DNA of 64,000 nt from Paraburkholderia sp. SOS3 (GCF_001922345.1 NZ_CP018812.1:1488001-1552000); one strand, 5' to 3'. Positions 34,072-43,186 are shown, counted from the stretch's first letter. Numbers and translations: made by a program. Notes: a model not told the origin generated them from the letters alone.

Positions 34072-34641
34072 TCACCTCGAAATCGCATTCCAGAACGCCT
34101 CAAAGCCGGCGTTGCGATAGCGCTCGGCATGAGCGGGGTCGCGGGTCATGAATTCCATGGTGGTTTCCGCAAGGGCGCTCATGATGGCCGAGATAAAGGC
34201 GGGCGGGTGATCGCGCAGCACGCCCTTCGCAATGCTTTCCTGTACGAGCAGATTGACGTCGGCGAAGGCCTGCATGCCGGCCGTCTTCGCCTGTTCCGAA
34301 ACGCGCTCGGACACCGACAGCTGCGCGAGGGAGCGCCGCTTCGCCGGGTTCGCAACGCCCCATTCGACGAAGCGTTGCCACACATGACGCGCGCGCGCTT
34401 GCAGGCTGCCCGCCTTCGGATATTGCGCCATCATGACCTCGCGCATTTCGGCCTTCAGTTCGAGGTAGATCTGGTTGAGCAGATCGTCTTTCGTATCGAA
34501 GTACGTAAACAGTGTGCCTTCCGCGACACCCGCGAGCTTTGCGATGCGCGACGTCGGCGCGCCGAGCCCTTGCTCCGCGATGACTTCGATCGCGGCGGCA
34601 AGAATGGCATTGCGTTTGTCTTCGCTTCTCGGTCGGGCCAT
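34072..34641 (-). CDS. TetR-family regulator
   Basis: Regulator of 189 aa with an N-terminal HTH (IAEQGLGAPTSRIAKLAGVAEGTLFTYF) and an all-helical ligand domain (about 65-189) of the TetR_C type. It heads a same-strand gene set with SDR, NAD(P)-binding and LLM oxidoreductase genes. Matching 14-bp elements lie upstream of itself and upstream of the SDR, which suggests it represses both. Confidence 0.9.
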   Translation of the reverse strand: MARPRSEDKRNAILAAAIEVIAEQGLGAPTSRIAKLAGVAEGTLFTYFDTKDDLLNQIYLELKAEMREVMMAQYPKAGSLQARARHVWQRFVEWGVANPAKRRSLAQLSVSERVSEQAKTAGMQAFADVNLLVQESIAKGVLRDHPPAFISAIMSALAETTMEFMTRDPAHAERYRNAGFEAFWNAISR

Positions 34642-34664
34642 GCAGAAACGTGGCGGCTAATAAA

Positions 34665-34678
34665 TGAGTGTGGGCTCA
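34665..34678. promoter_or_regulatory. TetR operator candidate, autoregulatory side
   Basis: TGAGTGTGGGCTCA sits 24 bp upstream of the TetR start in an AT-rich stretch and matches the element at 34035-34048. Confidence 0.5.
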
Positions 34679-34717
34679 ATATTAACGTGATGAACGTGCG
34701 CGCCGCAAGTGCTTTCG

Positions 34718-35050
34718 ATGAATCTCGACGACGGCTCGCGTCGATCACGAATTTGCCTGGCCGGCATGATCGGCTCGATCGTCGCGCTGCTGTTATTCGT
34801 CGCGGCCATCGCGATGTCGTGGTTCGGCGATGCGTTCATGCGCGGCCTGTCCGTCGTGCCGATGGTAATTGCGCTGGCGGGTGTGGCGTGCATCGCGGTC
34901 ATGATGCTGCTCGTGACGATGGGGCCGGTCTGGCAGGGCGCTGCAGTCGGCATGCTGGTGCTCGCAGCGCTTGGCCTGACGTTCGAGCATTTCGATTTGC
35001 AGCAGTCGATTGTGTATCTCGCGGCGTTGAAGCCATCGCGTTGGGCATAG
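34718..35050 (+). CDS. Small three-TM membrane protein
   Basis: The 110-aa product has a short basic N-terminus and three hydrophobic segments (GMIGSIVALLLFVAAIAMSW, SVVPMVIALAGVACIAVMML, GAAVGMLVLAALGL). No family is recognised. The ATG at 34718 (MNLDDG) is preferred over the GTG at 34709. It converges with the lone receiver gene. Confidence 0.55.
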   Translation: MNLDDGSRRSRICLAGMIGSIVALLLFVAAIAMSWFGDAFMRGLSVVPMVIALAGVACIAVMMLLVTMGPVWQGAAVGMLVLAALGLTFEHFDLQQSIVYLAALKPSRWA

Positions 35051-35127
35051 CGTGTTGCGACGGCGCAGACCTGTGCAGCAACCACAGATGACGAGGCGCC
35101 GCTTGCCCCGGCGCGAAGGCGATGTGT

Positions 35128-35143
35128 CTATACCAATGTATAG
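35128..35143. promoter_or_regulatory. CTATAC/GTATAG inverted repeat, site 1
   Basis: CTATACCAATGTATAG has perfect 6-bp arms around CAAT, in the gap downstream of the receiver gene. The stretch continues GTGCGG, as does site 2 at 35670. Regulator site or weak terminator cannot be distinguished. Confidence 0.35.
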
Positions 35144-35193
35144 TGCGGCCGCGCCGTGCGACGCGCGTTGCACCTCGCTCGAGGCCTATCGAT

Positions 35194-35589
35194 CTAATGG
35201 CCGCTGCAGCCTCGACGATTGATCGCGCGGTCGATGCACGCGAGAATCGTTTCGCCGTCGACAGGTTTCGTCAGAAAGCAGGTAGCGCCATTCGCTTCGG
35301 CGACGCTGCGCAGTTCATGATCGGGAAATGCGGTGATGAACACCATCGGAATCGGCAAGTGCCGCTCGCGCAGCGCGGTCTGCAAGTCGATGCCGCTCAT
35401 GCCGGGCATCTGCATGTCGGAGATCACACATGCTGTGTTGTCTATGCATCCGGACGACAGAAACGCTTCCACAGATATGAAAGTGCGACTTTGCACGCCG
35501 AACGAGCGAAGGAGATTGGCGGTGGCGAGGCGAACAGATTCGTCGTCGTCGATAATCGACACCACCTGAGAGGGAAGCAAACTCGGCAT
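35194..35589 (-). CDS. Single-domain response regulator (receiver)
   Basis: Stand-alone REC domain of 131 aa, with no output domain. The acidic pocket IIDDDES, the phospho-acceptor in CVISDMQMPGMSG, the T/S position in VFITAF and the conserved Lys in FLTKPVDG are all present. It resembles the receiver half of FixJ-type regulators. It lies 130 bp downstream of the FixJ-type gene on the same strand, and may act as a phosphate sink or relay for the multi-PAS kinase at 36642. Confidence 0.88.
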   Translation of the reverse strand: MPSLLPSQVVSIIDDDESVRLATANLLRSFGVQSRTFISVEAFLSSGCIDNTACVISDMQMPGMSGIDLQTALRERHLPIPMVFITAFPDHELRSVAEANGATCFLTKPVDGETILACIDRAINRRGCSGH

Positions 35590-35669
35590 TGCGAACCTGG
35601 ATTACAAGAAAATACCGTTGCTGTCGCAACGAGCCATCACAGGTTACCGGACGCGCCTCGCTTCACAAC

Positions 35670-35691
35670 TATATATAGGTATAAGTGCGGG
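35670..35691. promoter_or_regulatory. CTATA/GTATA repeat, site 2
   Basis: The stretch starts CTATATATAGGTATAAGTGC and matches site 1 as CTATA-N5-GTATA-(A)-GTGCGG. It lies in the 129-bp gap upstream of the receiver gene, a promoter position for it. Confidence 0.4.
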
Positions 35692-35718
35692 GCGGTGCAT
35701 GCCGTGCGACGCTTCGCA

Positions 35719-36405
35719 TCAAGCCTGCTCTTCGCGGATTTTCAAGATCACTGCCTGATGGAGCAGGTCCGCGAGCGTGCGCGCGCCCATCTTCTTCATC
35801 GCCTGGCCGCGGTGAACTTTCACGGTGATTTCGCTCAAGCCCAGTTCGCCCGCGATCTGCTTGTTGAGCAGGCCCTTTGCGACCATCGTCATGACCTGCT
35901 GTTCGCGTGCCGACAGCGACTGGAAGCGCTGCTTGAGTTCGGTCAGCGATTTGCGCGACTCGCGCCGCGCGCGGTCGTTGCTGATCGCGCGCGTGACTGC
36001 ATCGAGCAGGTCCTGGTCGCGAAAGGGTTTGGTGAGGAAGTCGACGGCGCCCGCTTTCATCGCCTGCACGGTCATCGGGATATCGCCATAGCCCGTCATG
36101 AAGATGATCGGCAACTCGACGCCCGCGCGGGCCAGGTCGTTCTGGACGGTGAGCCCGCTGTCCGCTTTGAGCCGCACGTCGAGCACGATGCATGCGGGCG
36201 CATCGGGCCAGTTCGCGGTGAGCAGGCTGTGTGCGGACGCGAATGCTTCGACGTGCATGCCGACCGAGCGAAGCAGGTTCGCGAGCGCGCCGCGAAACGA
36301 ATCGTCGTCGTCGACGACGAAGACGACCGGGTCCGGATCGATCGGCGTGCTGTTGCCGTCGCGGGATGCGGCGGCCTTCTCGGATGCATGTGGAAGTTGG
36401 GCCAT
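35719..36405 (-). CDS. FixJ-family response regulator
   Basis: Two-domain transcription factor of 228 aa. The receiver has VVDDDDSF, the Asp in CIVLDVRLKADSG and the Lys in DFLTKPF. The LuxR/GerE-type HTH is LSAREQQVMTMVAKGLLNKQ followed by IAGELGLSEITVKVHRG. Activated FixJ proteins dimerise on inverted-repeat sites. It is divergent from the PAS histidine kinase at 36642, its likely partner. An N-terminal extension of about 25 residues precedes the receiver. Confidence 0.9.
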   Translation of the reverse strand: MAQLPHASEKAAASRDGNSTPIDPDPVVFVVDDDDSFRGALANLLRSVGMHVEAFASAHSLLTANWPDAPACIVLDVRLKADSGLTVQNDLARAGVELPIIFMTGYGDIPMTVQAMKAGAVDFLTKPFRDQDLLDAVTRAISNDRARRESRKSLTELKQRFQSLSAREQQVMTMVAKGLLNKQIAGELGLSEITVKVHRGQAMKKMGARTLADLLHQAVILKIREEQA

Positions 36406-36641
36406 AATCGAATTCGCGTTTGTATTTGCGTGCACGCGGCGCCGTTGGCCGCTATTTGGGTTACGGGTGCCGCGTACACGTTGAAGGTGCGCGACGCCCG
36501 TGTGCGGTTCGGCCCGCGCGTCGCAGGAAGGAAACCGGCGCGGCGAAATCAGGCTGCGGCAATATCTTCGCATGTCTGATCGTCGCGCGCATCCAGCAAT
36601 CGAACGTCGTGCGCCGATGAAATTCTGGAGACGCATAAAAA

Positions 36642-38972
36642 ATGTCCGATCTATTCCGCGCCGGTTCCGACCGCCGCACCGCGGCCCGGCCGGGCGGCGC
36701 CGGCGTGGCGGCGCAGACGCAACGTCGGATGCCCGGGGGCACGCGCCTGCGTTGCCAGCAGCCCGAACCTGATTCACCGCGCAAAATCCGCGCGCGCATC
36801 GCCATCGCGGCGGCGATCGCTGCCGCGATCTTCACGCTCGACGCGCTGACGCCGCTCGACATCGCCATCGCGGTGCTCTATGTCGTCGTCGTGCTGATCG
36901 TCGCGCCGATCTGTTCGCGGCGCTCGATGATCGCCGTGTGTTCCGCGCTGATGTCGATGACCGTGATCGCGTTCGTGATGTCGCACGGCGGCGCCTATGG
37001 GGGAGCGCCGGTCGGGCGTTTTATCGTGAGCCTCGCGGCAATCGGCATCACCGGGTTTCTGACGCTGAAGAACATCGCCGCCACCGACGTATTGCGCGAG
37101 CAGGTGACGCTGCTCGATCTGACGAGCGATGCGCTCATTGTCTACGACATGAAACGCAGCATCTGCTTCTGGAACCGCGGGGCGCATGCGCTCTATGGCG
37201 TGTCGGCCGACGAGGCGATCGGCCGCGCGCCGCATGAAGTGGTGCGCACCGCGTTTCCGCGGCCGCTGGCCGTCATGTTCGCCGAACTGTTGCGCACGAA
37301 TCGCTGGGAGGGCGAGCTCGCGCAAACGTGCCGCGACGGCCGCGAGCTGATCGTCGCAAGCCGCTGGACGCTGCAGCGCGACGCGCAGGGCCAGCCGCTC
37401 GCGGTGCTCGTCACGAACAACGACATCACGCAGCGCAAGCGCATGGAGATCGAGATCGGGCGGCAGCAGCAGGAGATTCGCGCGGCGATCGACGCGATTC
37501 CGGCGATGGTGTGGGTGTCGTCGGCGGACGGGCACCCGGTGTTCGTCAACGAGCGCTGGTCGGAATTCGGCGTGCCGCTCGAGCGGATCGGCGACAGCTG
37601 GCATACGCTCGTGCATCCCGACGATCTGCCGCAGATGCAGCACGACTGGCAGCACGCGCTCGCGACCGGCACGTCGCTCGAAAACGAGTCTCGCGTGCGG
37701 CGCGGCGACGGCACGTGGCGCTGGTCGCTGCTGCGCGCGACGCCGCTCATCGACGACGCAGGCCGCATCGTGCGCTGGTACGGCGTGACGACCGATATCG
37801 AAGAGCACAAGCGCGCGGCCGAGGCGCTTGCGCGCAGCGAGTCGTTCCTCGCCGAAGCCGAGACGCTGAGCCAGACCGGCAGTATCGGTTTTTCGGTGCC
37901 GCACTTCGGGATGTTCTGGTCGAAGCAGGCGTACCGTATTTTCGGCTATCCGGACGAGGCCGAGCCGTCGCTGCAGGCGATGCTCGCGCGCGTGCATCCC
38001 GACGATCACGCGCGCGTATCGTCGCTGATGAAAACGGCGGCCGCCGATCGTAACGACCTCGACGCCGAGTTTCGCTTATCGATGCCTGACGACGATGTCA
38101 AACGCGTGCATCTGGTCGCGCATGTGGTCGCGCGCGTGGGCCGAGAAGGCGATGAGCAGAACGAATATCGCGGCGCATTGATGGATGTGACCGAAGCGCG
38201 CAACGTGCAGGACGCGCTGCATCGCTCGCTCGCGGAGCTTGCGCACGTGACGCGCGTGACGACGCTCGGCGAGCTGTCCGCGTCGATCGCGCACGAAGTG
38301 AGTCAGCCGATCGCCGCGATCATGACGAACGGCGATGCGGGCATGCGTTGGCTCGAGCGCGACGAACCGGAACTGAACGAGGTGCGCGAAGCGCTGAGCA
38401 ACATGCTGCGCGATGCGCGGCGCGCGGGCGGCATCGTGCAGCGCATTCGCGCGCTGGCAAAGAAGAGCGCGCCGAATCGCGTGCCGTTCGACCTCAATGC
38501 GCTGCTCGAGGAGTCGGCGGTACTCGTGCAACGCGAGATCGGCGTGCATGCGATCGACCTGCGTTTGCAGCTTGCGCAGGGCGCGCTGACGATTGTCGGC
38601 GACCGCGTGCAATTGCAGCAGGTCGTCATCAATCTGATGATGAACGCGATCCAGGCCATGGCATCGACCGTGGACCGGCCGCGGCGTCTCGCCGTGTGCT
38701 CGTCCTGCACGCAGGAAAACCAGGTGCGGGTCGATGTCGAGGACAGCGGACCCGGCATCGCCGAGGCGGATTTGCAGCGGCTTTTTCAGCCGTTCTTTAC
38801 GACGCGCGCCGAAGGCATGGGCATGGGCCTGTCGATCTGCCGCTCGATTGTCGAGTCGCACGGCGGCAAAATTCGTGCTTACGCGCAACCGGGGCTCGGC
38901 GCGACGATGAGTTTCGTGCTCCCGAATTGTTCTTCTCTGCTTTCAGTTGCGGTGGATGGTACCAAAGTATAG
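36642..38972 (+). CDS. Membrane multi-PAS histidine kinase
   Basis: Sensor kinase of 776 aa. After a disordered Arg/Gly-rich N-terminus come four predicted membrane segments (about 50-145) with almost no periplasmic loops, three PAS/PAS_3-type domains (about 150-270, 280-400 and 405-525), and a HisKA/HATPase core. The phosphorylated residue is His551 in SIAHEVSQPI. The ATPase has QQVVINLMMNAIQAM (N box), EDSGPGIAEADLQRLF (G1) and GMGMGLSICRSIVESHGG (G2). It resembles FixL/NodV-type kinases, and the divergent FixJ-type gene supports pairing. No haem His motif was verified, so the signal is unknown. GGAG lies about 12 nt before the ATG. Confidence 0.92.
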   Translation: MSDLFRAGSDRRTAARPGGAGVAAQTQRRMPGGTRLRCQQPEPDSPRKIRARIAIAAAIAAAIFTLDALTPLDIAIAVLYVVVVLIVAPICSRRSMIAVCSALMSMTVIAFVMSHGGAYGGAPVGRFIVSLAAIGITGFLTLKNIAATDVLREQVTLLDLTSDALIVYDMKRSICFWNRGAHALYGVSADEAIGRAPHEVVRTAFPRPLAVMFAELLRTNRWEGELAQTCRDGRELIVASRWTLQRDAQGQPLAVLVTNNDITQRKRMEIEIGRQQQEIRAAIDAIPAMVWVSSADGHPVFVNERWSEFGVPLERIGDSWHTLVHPDDLPQMQHDWQHALATGTSLENESRVRRGDGTWRWSLLRATPLIDDAGRIVRWYGVTTDIEEHKRAAEALARSESFLAEAETLSQTGSIGFSVPHFGMFWSKQAYRIFGYPDEAEPSLQAMLARVHPDDHARVSSLMKTAAADRNDLDAEFRLSMPDDDVKRVHLVAHVVARVGREGDEQNEYRGALMDVTEARNVQDALHRSLAELAHVTRVTTLGELSASIAHEVSQPIAAIMTNGDAGMRWLERDEPELNEVREALSNMLRDARRAGGIVQRIRALAKKSAPNRVPFDLNALLEESAVLVQREIGVHAIDLRLQLAQGALTIVGDRVQLQQVVINLMMNAIQAMASTVDRPRRLAVCSSCTQENQVRVDVEDSGPGIAEADLQRLFQPFFTTRAEGMGMGLSICRSIVESHGGKIRAYAQPGLGATMSFVLPNCSSLLSVAVDGTKV

Positions 38973-38989
38973 GTCGATGACACCTATAC
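38967..38989. promoter_or_regulatory. GTATAGGT-N7-ACCTATAC inverted repeat, site 3
   Basis: Perfect 8-bp arms with a 7-bp spacer overlap the kinase stop and lie 130 bp upstream of the AraC start. This is the strongest member of the CTATA/GTATA group around the signalling genes and fits a dimeric LuxR-type or AraC-type site. Confidence 0.5.
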
Positions 38990-39118
38990 ACCGATGCAGG
39001 GAACCTTTGTACGATGGAGCGCCACGCTTTTCTCCACTACCTTTGAAGCCATACGGCGGCGAGGCGATCTGCTTCCCGTTTCGGCATTCGATCGTTGAAG
39101 ATACGAGGAGCGTGGACC

Positions 39119-40090
39119 ATGGAAGCATCGTCTTTGGCCGCCGGCGGGTCGCTGGCGGATTCGCTGAAATCCTGCATACATAACGAAGACGCGTGGCGCT
39201 TGCCGGCGACGGCCGACGCGTCGTCCGCGGTGTCCGCTCACCTGGCCTTGTCGCGCTGGGCCGTAGCGGGCATCGGCGCGGGTTTGCCGGCACAGGAGCT
39301 ATCGGCAACGACGCCGGCGGACAGCTATACGGTCGGCGTGAATCTGCGTTCGACCGACATCACGTTCCTGCATGACGGCCGTCTCACGTTCGAGGGACGC
39401 GTGATGCCCGGCATGTTCCAGGTCACCTCTCCCGGTCATTCGGCGCGCGCGGTGTTTCATACGGCGTGCGACGTGCTGCATCTGTATGTGCCGCAGGCGG
39501 TACTCGATGCGTGCCACCGCGAAGTGTCGGGCAAGGAGTCGGCCATGAGCGTGCTGATCGACGATCCGGCCGTGTCCCACGATCCGTGCATCGAACGGCT
39601 CGGCCAGGCGCTGCTGCTTGCCGACGAAGCGTTCACGTCGTTCGGCCAGATGTACGTCGACAGCATCAACCTCGCGCTCGTGAGCCGTCTGCTCGAACTG
39701 CGCTTGCGCACGCCCGCGGGTGGCCAGCCAGGCCAGCCGAAGATGCGCAGGTCCGCCTTGCCGAAATGGCGCCTGAAGCGCGCGGTCGAGTATATCGACG
39801 CGCATCTTGCCGAGGCGATCGGTCTCGAAGACGTCGCGAATGCGGCCGGCCTCACGCGCATGCACTTTGCCGCGCAGTTCCGTGCCGCGACCGGTCTGCG
39901 TCCGCATGAGTATCTGCTGCGGCGGCGCATCGAATGCGCCCAGCAACTGCTCGCCGACGAAGAGTATTCGTTGCTCGATGCCGCTCAGCTCGCGGGCTTT
40001 CGCTCGCAGGCCCACTTCACGACCGTGTTCAAGCGCATGGTCGGCTCGACGCCTAAGCGCTGGAGGGACACGCACCATGCCAGAGCGTGA
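39119..40090 (+). CDS. AraC-family regulator
   Basis: Transcription factor of 323 aa. The N-terminal effector or dimerisation region (about 1-205) has a cupin-like strand pattern (YTVGVNLRSTDITFLHDGRL), and the C-terminal double HTH is EYIDAHLAEAIGLEDVANAA...GLTRMHFAAQFRAATGLRPH and QLAGFRSQAHFTTVFKRMVG. ATG 39119 follows GAGGAG at 9-nt spacing. A strong inverted repeat lies 130 bp upstream, so the preceding two-component system may control it. Confidence 0.9.
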   Translation: MEASSLAAGGSLADSLKSCIHNEDAWRLPATADASSAVSAHLALSRWAVAGIGAGLPAQELSATTPADSYTVGVNLRSTDITFLHDGRLTFEGRVMPGMFQVTSPGHSARAVFHTACDVLHLYVPQAVLDACHREVSGKESAMSVLIDDPAVSHDPCIERLGQALLLADEAFTSFGQMYVDSINLALVSRLLELRLRTPAGGQPGQPKMRRSALPKWRLKRAVEYIDAHLAEAIGLEDVANAAGLTRMHFAAQFRAATGLRPHEYLLRRRIECAQQLLADEEYSLLDAAQLAGFRSQAHFTTVFKRMVGSTPKRWRDTHHARA

Positions 40091-40348
40091 CCTGTTGCGC
40101 TGGCTGCGCCGCGCTCGCTGCGGCGCGCTCGGCCCTTCGGCGCATACCGCCCGCGCGGCGCGTGCGGCTGCTCATCGTCGGGAATCCTGTCTTGTGCGTT
40201 TGCTCGACGAGAGAGGGCGTGCTCGATGCCGCCGCGGTCCGCATGGCCGCCGGCGCCCGGACGTCGGCCGCGTTGTGGCCGGGCGTCGCTGTGATGACAT
40301 GTGACAAGGCAATGCCGCGTCGCCGCTGCAGATGCCAGGAGCCTGAAA

Positions 40349-40762
40349 ATGTCAGACGTTGCCCGTTGTGATCCGTGGTCCCAAACTTTGACCCTGCTGT
40401 CGTCGCTGTCGCAAGGCGCGAGCGGTTTGCCGCGCGCGCGGCGCGTCAGATGCGGTCCGCTGCGCCTGTCGGCGGATGCGCCGTGCACGGGCACGGCGCG
40501 GCTCGTCGAGCGGGTCGGTGAGCGGCTGCTCACGGTCAGCTGGAGCGATCCCACCTCGTGCTGCTATCCCGATCAGCCGTGGGTCGTGGCGATTGCGCGG
40601 CGCGATGGCGTGTGCGCGCTGAGCGGCCAGCCGATTTCATATGGCGACCCGATCTTCCGCCCACGCGCAGCGAAACTGATGCCGACCAATTCGCAGGCGA
40701 TGATGCTGGCGAGCGCGGTGAACGAGGTCATGCCCGCGCCGCCGTCGGGGTGCTGGCTTTGA
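40349..40762 (+). CDS. DUF3331 family protein
   Basis: The 137-aa product matches the Burkholderia DUF3331 pattern: a central VSWSDPTSCCYPDQPWVV, then ARRDGVCALSGQPISYGDPIFRPR and a C-terminal NSQAMMLASAVNE. The clustered cysteines (CC, VCALSGQ) may bind a metal. Function is unknown. The start is fixed by AGGAG 7 nt before ATG 40349; the 258 bp upstream, back to the AraC gene, hold nothing I can name. Confidence 0.8.
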   Translation: MSDVARCDPWSQTLTLLSSLSQGASGLPRARRVRCGPLRLSADAPCTGTARLVERVGERLLTVSWSDPTSCCYPDQPWVVAIARRDGVCALSGQPISYGDPIFRPRAAKLMPTNSQAMMLASAVNEVMPAPPSGCWL

Positions 40763-40854
40763 GAAGAAGAGGTTTGCTCCGGATCGCTTCGCGCTCCGGC
40801 GGCATCGAGGCCTGAACGGGTTGTCTGGTGTGCGGCCTTGCTTCGATTCGGGCC

Positions 40855-41304
40855 TCAGGTCCAGTGCTTGAAGTCTTCGTAGCGAATCTTGCGCACGACG
40901 CCGGGCGTGCGCTCGCGCGCATCGCGGCCCGTAGCGCGCACCGCCGATGCGTCTTTCGATTCCCAGATTCCCTGATGGCGCGGCTCGCCTTGCATCGAGC
41001 CTGACGGTTGGCTGTGTGGTGCTCGCAGCGGCCGCAGCGGTGCAGCGTCACGCGCGGAATCGCTGTGCGACGGATTGCGTGCGAGTTCTCGCGCCCGGCT
41101 TTCGCGGCGCACCGGCGCCATCTGATCGTCGTCCACTTTCACCTGTTCGACCGCGAGCGTTTCCAACGGCGTCTGCGCTTGCGCGCCGACCTTGCCGAAC
41201 GCATCGACAAAACCGGCCGGCATGCCGATATAGACGCCGGCCATGACGCACGCCGCGCTAAAAAACATCGCGCGGCGAAACAGGGCGAGTCGGCGTGTGT
41301 CCAT
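40855..41304 (-). CDS. Exported/anchored hypothetical protein
   Basis: The 149-aa product has one N-terminal hydrophobic segment (AMFFSAACVMAGVYIGMPAG) and then a hydrophilic, probably disordered, Arg/Glu/Ser-rich periplasmic part ending in KIRYEDFKHWT. No domain is recognised. The ATG at 41304 has GGAGA at good spacing. It is in a run of small lineage-specific genes. Confidence 0.6.
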   Translation of the reverse strand: MDTRRLALFRRAMFFSAACVMAGVYIGMPAGFVDAFGKVGAQAQTPLETLAVEQVKVDDDQMAPVRRESRARELARNPSHSDSARDAAPLRPLRAPHSQPSGSMQGEPRHQGIWESKDASAVRATGRDARERTPGVVRKIRYEDFKHWT

Positions 41305-41611
41305 GATCCTTCTCCAGTCCTTCTCGAGCAGCACAGCACTAAGGCTTTGGAACAGATGCAGTAAGGCGCTGGAAGCGGGGCATCAGATGGGGCGTGCGCT
41401 TCTTGAAAAGCCTCTTGAGCGGGTGAGGCGACGTGCGCTTTGCGGCGTCGTATGCAGTATCGGTTGTGCGTCGTTTTGCGTCTTTTGGCGCTGCACGCTT
41501 GCTTTGAGATTCGCACCGGTCGGTGTCCGTAGCGTGTCGCCCGCTTCCGGTTTGCGTTCCGTGTCGGTCAGGCATGCGTGACGAGCTTGAACCTGATCGC
41601 AAGTCTTCTGC
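41305..41611. other. Gene-free gap
   Basis: The 307 bp between two minus-strand small genes show no ORF with a ribosome site, no clear hairpin and no repeat. Confidence 0.4.
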
Positions 41612-41860
41612 TTAAGCCGCAAGCGCATCGACGCAGAGCGACGGTCGTGCGTCGTGCGGCGGAAACACGCGCCAGCAGCCGTCCTGATGACGAAAGAAGA
41701 ACATGCCGCGGCTGCCCGATGGTGCGATGGCTTCGATATAAACGAAGCGCGCGCGCTGCGCCGGCATGCGGCCCGAACGCACGACCCGCACGCTCAGCAC
41801 GGTAGCCGGCGCGAGCCATTTATCGACGAGCCTATGCAGACATGCTTCGCCGCTTTTCAT
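41612..41860 (-). CDS. Small hypothetical protein
   Basis: The 82-aa product has the compact, folded-looking pattern VLSVRVVRSGRMPAQRARFVYIE followed by FFFRHQDGCWRVFPPH. A good GGAGA site precedes ATG 41860, which makes it a real gene although no family is recognised. Confidence 0.6.
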   Translation of the reverse strand: MKSGEACLHRLVDKWLAPATVLSVRVVRSGRMPAQRARFVYIEAIAPSGSRGMFFFRHQDGCWRVFPPHDARPSLCVDALAA

Positions 41861-42075
41861 GACAGTCTCCTTCCTTCAATCGCGCGCCGCAAAATGTCGA
41901 TGAGCGTCAACGACGCCTCGCGCGCTTGCCGCATCGAATTTCCTTGCGGCAATGACTGAAGAGTAGGGCGGCACATCCAAGATAACAGTTAATGTTTTTC
42001 ATGGATACCATAGGCCTTCGGCTATGAGCGCGGACTTGTCCGGTGCGGGTACACGAGTCCGACCAGCAAAGCGGC

Positions 42076-42294
42076 TTACGAAACCGTGTCTTCGGCTGGC
42101 GTGCAATCTTTCACGTCACGGCTGCCGGGCGGCGCCGGCAGGTCTTCGCAGCGTACGCGCTGCTCGATGATCGCCCGGGCGAAATTGACGAGCGACGACA
42201 CGGACCCGTGCACGCTGTGGTACTCGGCGTTGCCGATGCGTGCGTCCAGCACGACGAGCATGCCGGACTGCTGGGCCAGTTTGAGGATATCCAT
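42076..42294 (-). CDS. Small hypothetical protein
   Basis: The 72-aa product begins MDILKLAQQSGMLVVLDARIG and ends in a charged tail. GGAGA is well placed before ATG 42294. The first half reads like a small alpha/beta segment. No family is recognised. Confidence 0.55.
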   Translation of the reverse strand: MDILKLAQQSGMLVVLDARIGNAEYHSVHGSVSSLVNFARAIIEQRVRCEDLPAPPGSRDVKDCTPAEDTVS

Positions 42295-42748
42295 GTAGGT
42301 CTCCGGGTTTGTTGCACATGCACACGCAAGAAGCGGGCCGAACGAAGCGATGTGCTCATGGTGAAACGCATGGCTCGAGGTTCGTTGCGCAAACGAAGTC
42401 CGCGTTTCGCAAATGCCCGCCATCGCCGGTCGGCGTGGGCGACGGCTGCGCTGTGCTGCTTCGCGCGTGCGCCATGTGTGCTCCCCTCGAGCTTGTGCCG
42501 GCCCTTACGCTCGACAAGATGCGCAAATAGCAATGCTGTCGTGCGATTTGTGAAGTTGCGTGACGCGTAAAAAATCGCCGGGGGCATTCTCGTCCTACTG
42601 TGATATGCACGGGATCCGCAGCGCGGCTCCCGGCGGCACGCACCGCGACGCTCGTCAAGAAACTGTCTTGTCGGCGGAATAAAACACTGCAACGAGGCGG
42701 TAAACAGGCGGCGAGCGAAGTGCGCGCAACCATCCGGAGGGGCTGTCC
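42295..42748. other. Gene-free gap
   Basis: The 454 bp between the small gene at 42076 and the membrane protein at 42749 contain several open frames on both strands, none with a credible ribosome site or protein-like composition. Confidence 0.4.
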
Positions 42749-43156
42749 ATGTTCGTGTTGTCGAATCCCGAAGATCGTCGCGGTTTGACCGTGCTGCGCG
42801 CCGCGCTTGGCGCCGTGCTCGGCTGGTCGCTAATCGAAACGCCGTTCGAACTCGCGGCGTGTGTGTCGGGCGCGCAGAGCGCCGCGCTCGTGTTTTCGAA
42901 GGTGCTGCTTGTGATCCTGATCACATGTGCCTGCAGCCGCGCATCGTTTGCGCCGTTCGCAAGGCTCATCGCGCTATTCGTATGCGGAGCGAGCGTGCTG
43001 GCCATCGTGCCCGCGTTGCCGAGCGAGTTCCGCTATGACCGCATCGGCTTCGCGCTGTCCACCGTCGAGTGCGCGTTGAAGGCGCTGGCCATTGCAGTGC
43101 TCGTCTCGCACGACGCCGGTGCGCGGCTGTGGAACGAGTGGCAGCGGTCGTCCTGA
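42749..43156 (+). CDS. Small integral membrane protein
   Basis: The 135-aa product has about four hydrophobic segments (LRAALGAVLGWSLI, AALVFSKVLLVILITCA, RLIALFVCGASVLAIVPAL, VECALKALAIAVLV). It follows a strong GGAGG. No family is recognised. It converges with the chemotaxis-like gene, with 30 bp between stops. Confidence 0.65.
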   Translation: MFVLSNPEDRRGLTVLRAALGAVLGWSLIETPFELAACVSGAQSAALVFSKVLLVILITCACSRASFAPFARLIALFVCGASVLAIVPALPSEFRYDRIGFALSTVECALKALAIAVLVSHDAGARLWNEWQRSS

Positions 43157-43186
43157 TCTGCGGTGCCGATTTGCGTCCTGATATGG

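Noticed and set aside
42012..42031. Bulged hairpin CATAGGCCTTCGGCTATG as terminator
   Set aside because: The stem has an unpaired base and no T-tract on either strand.
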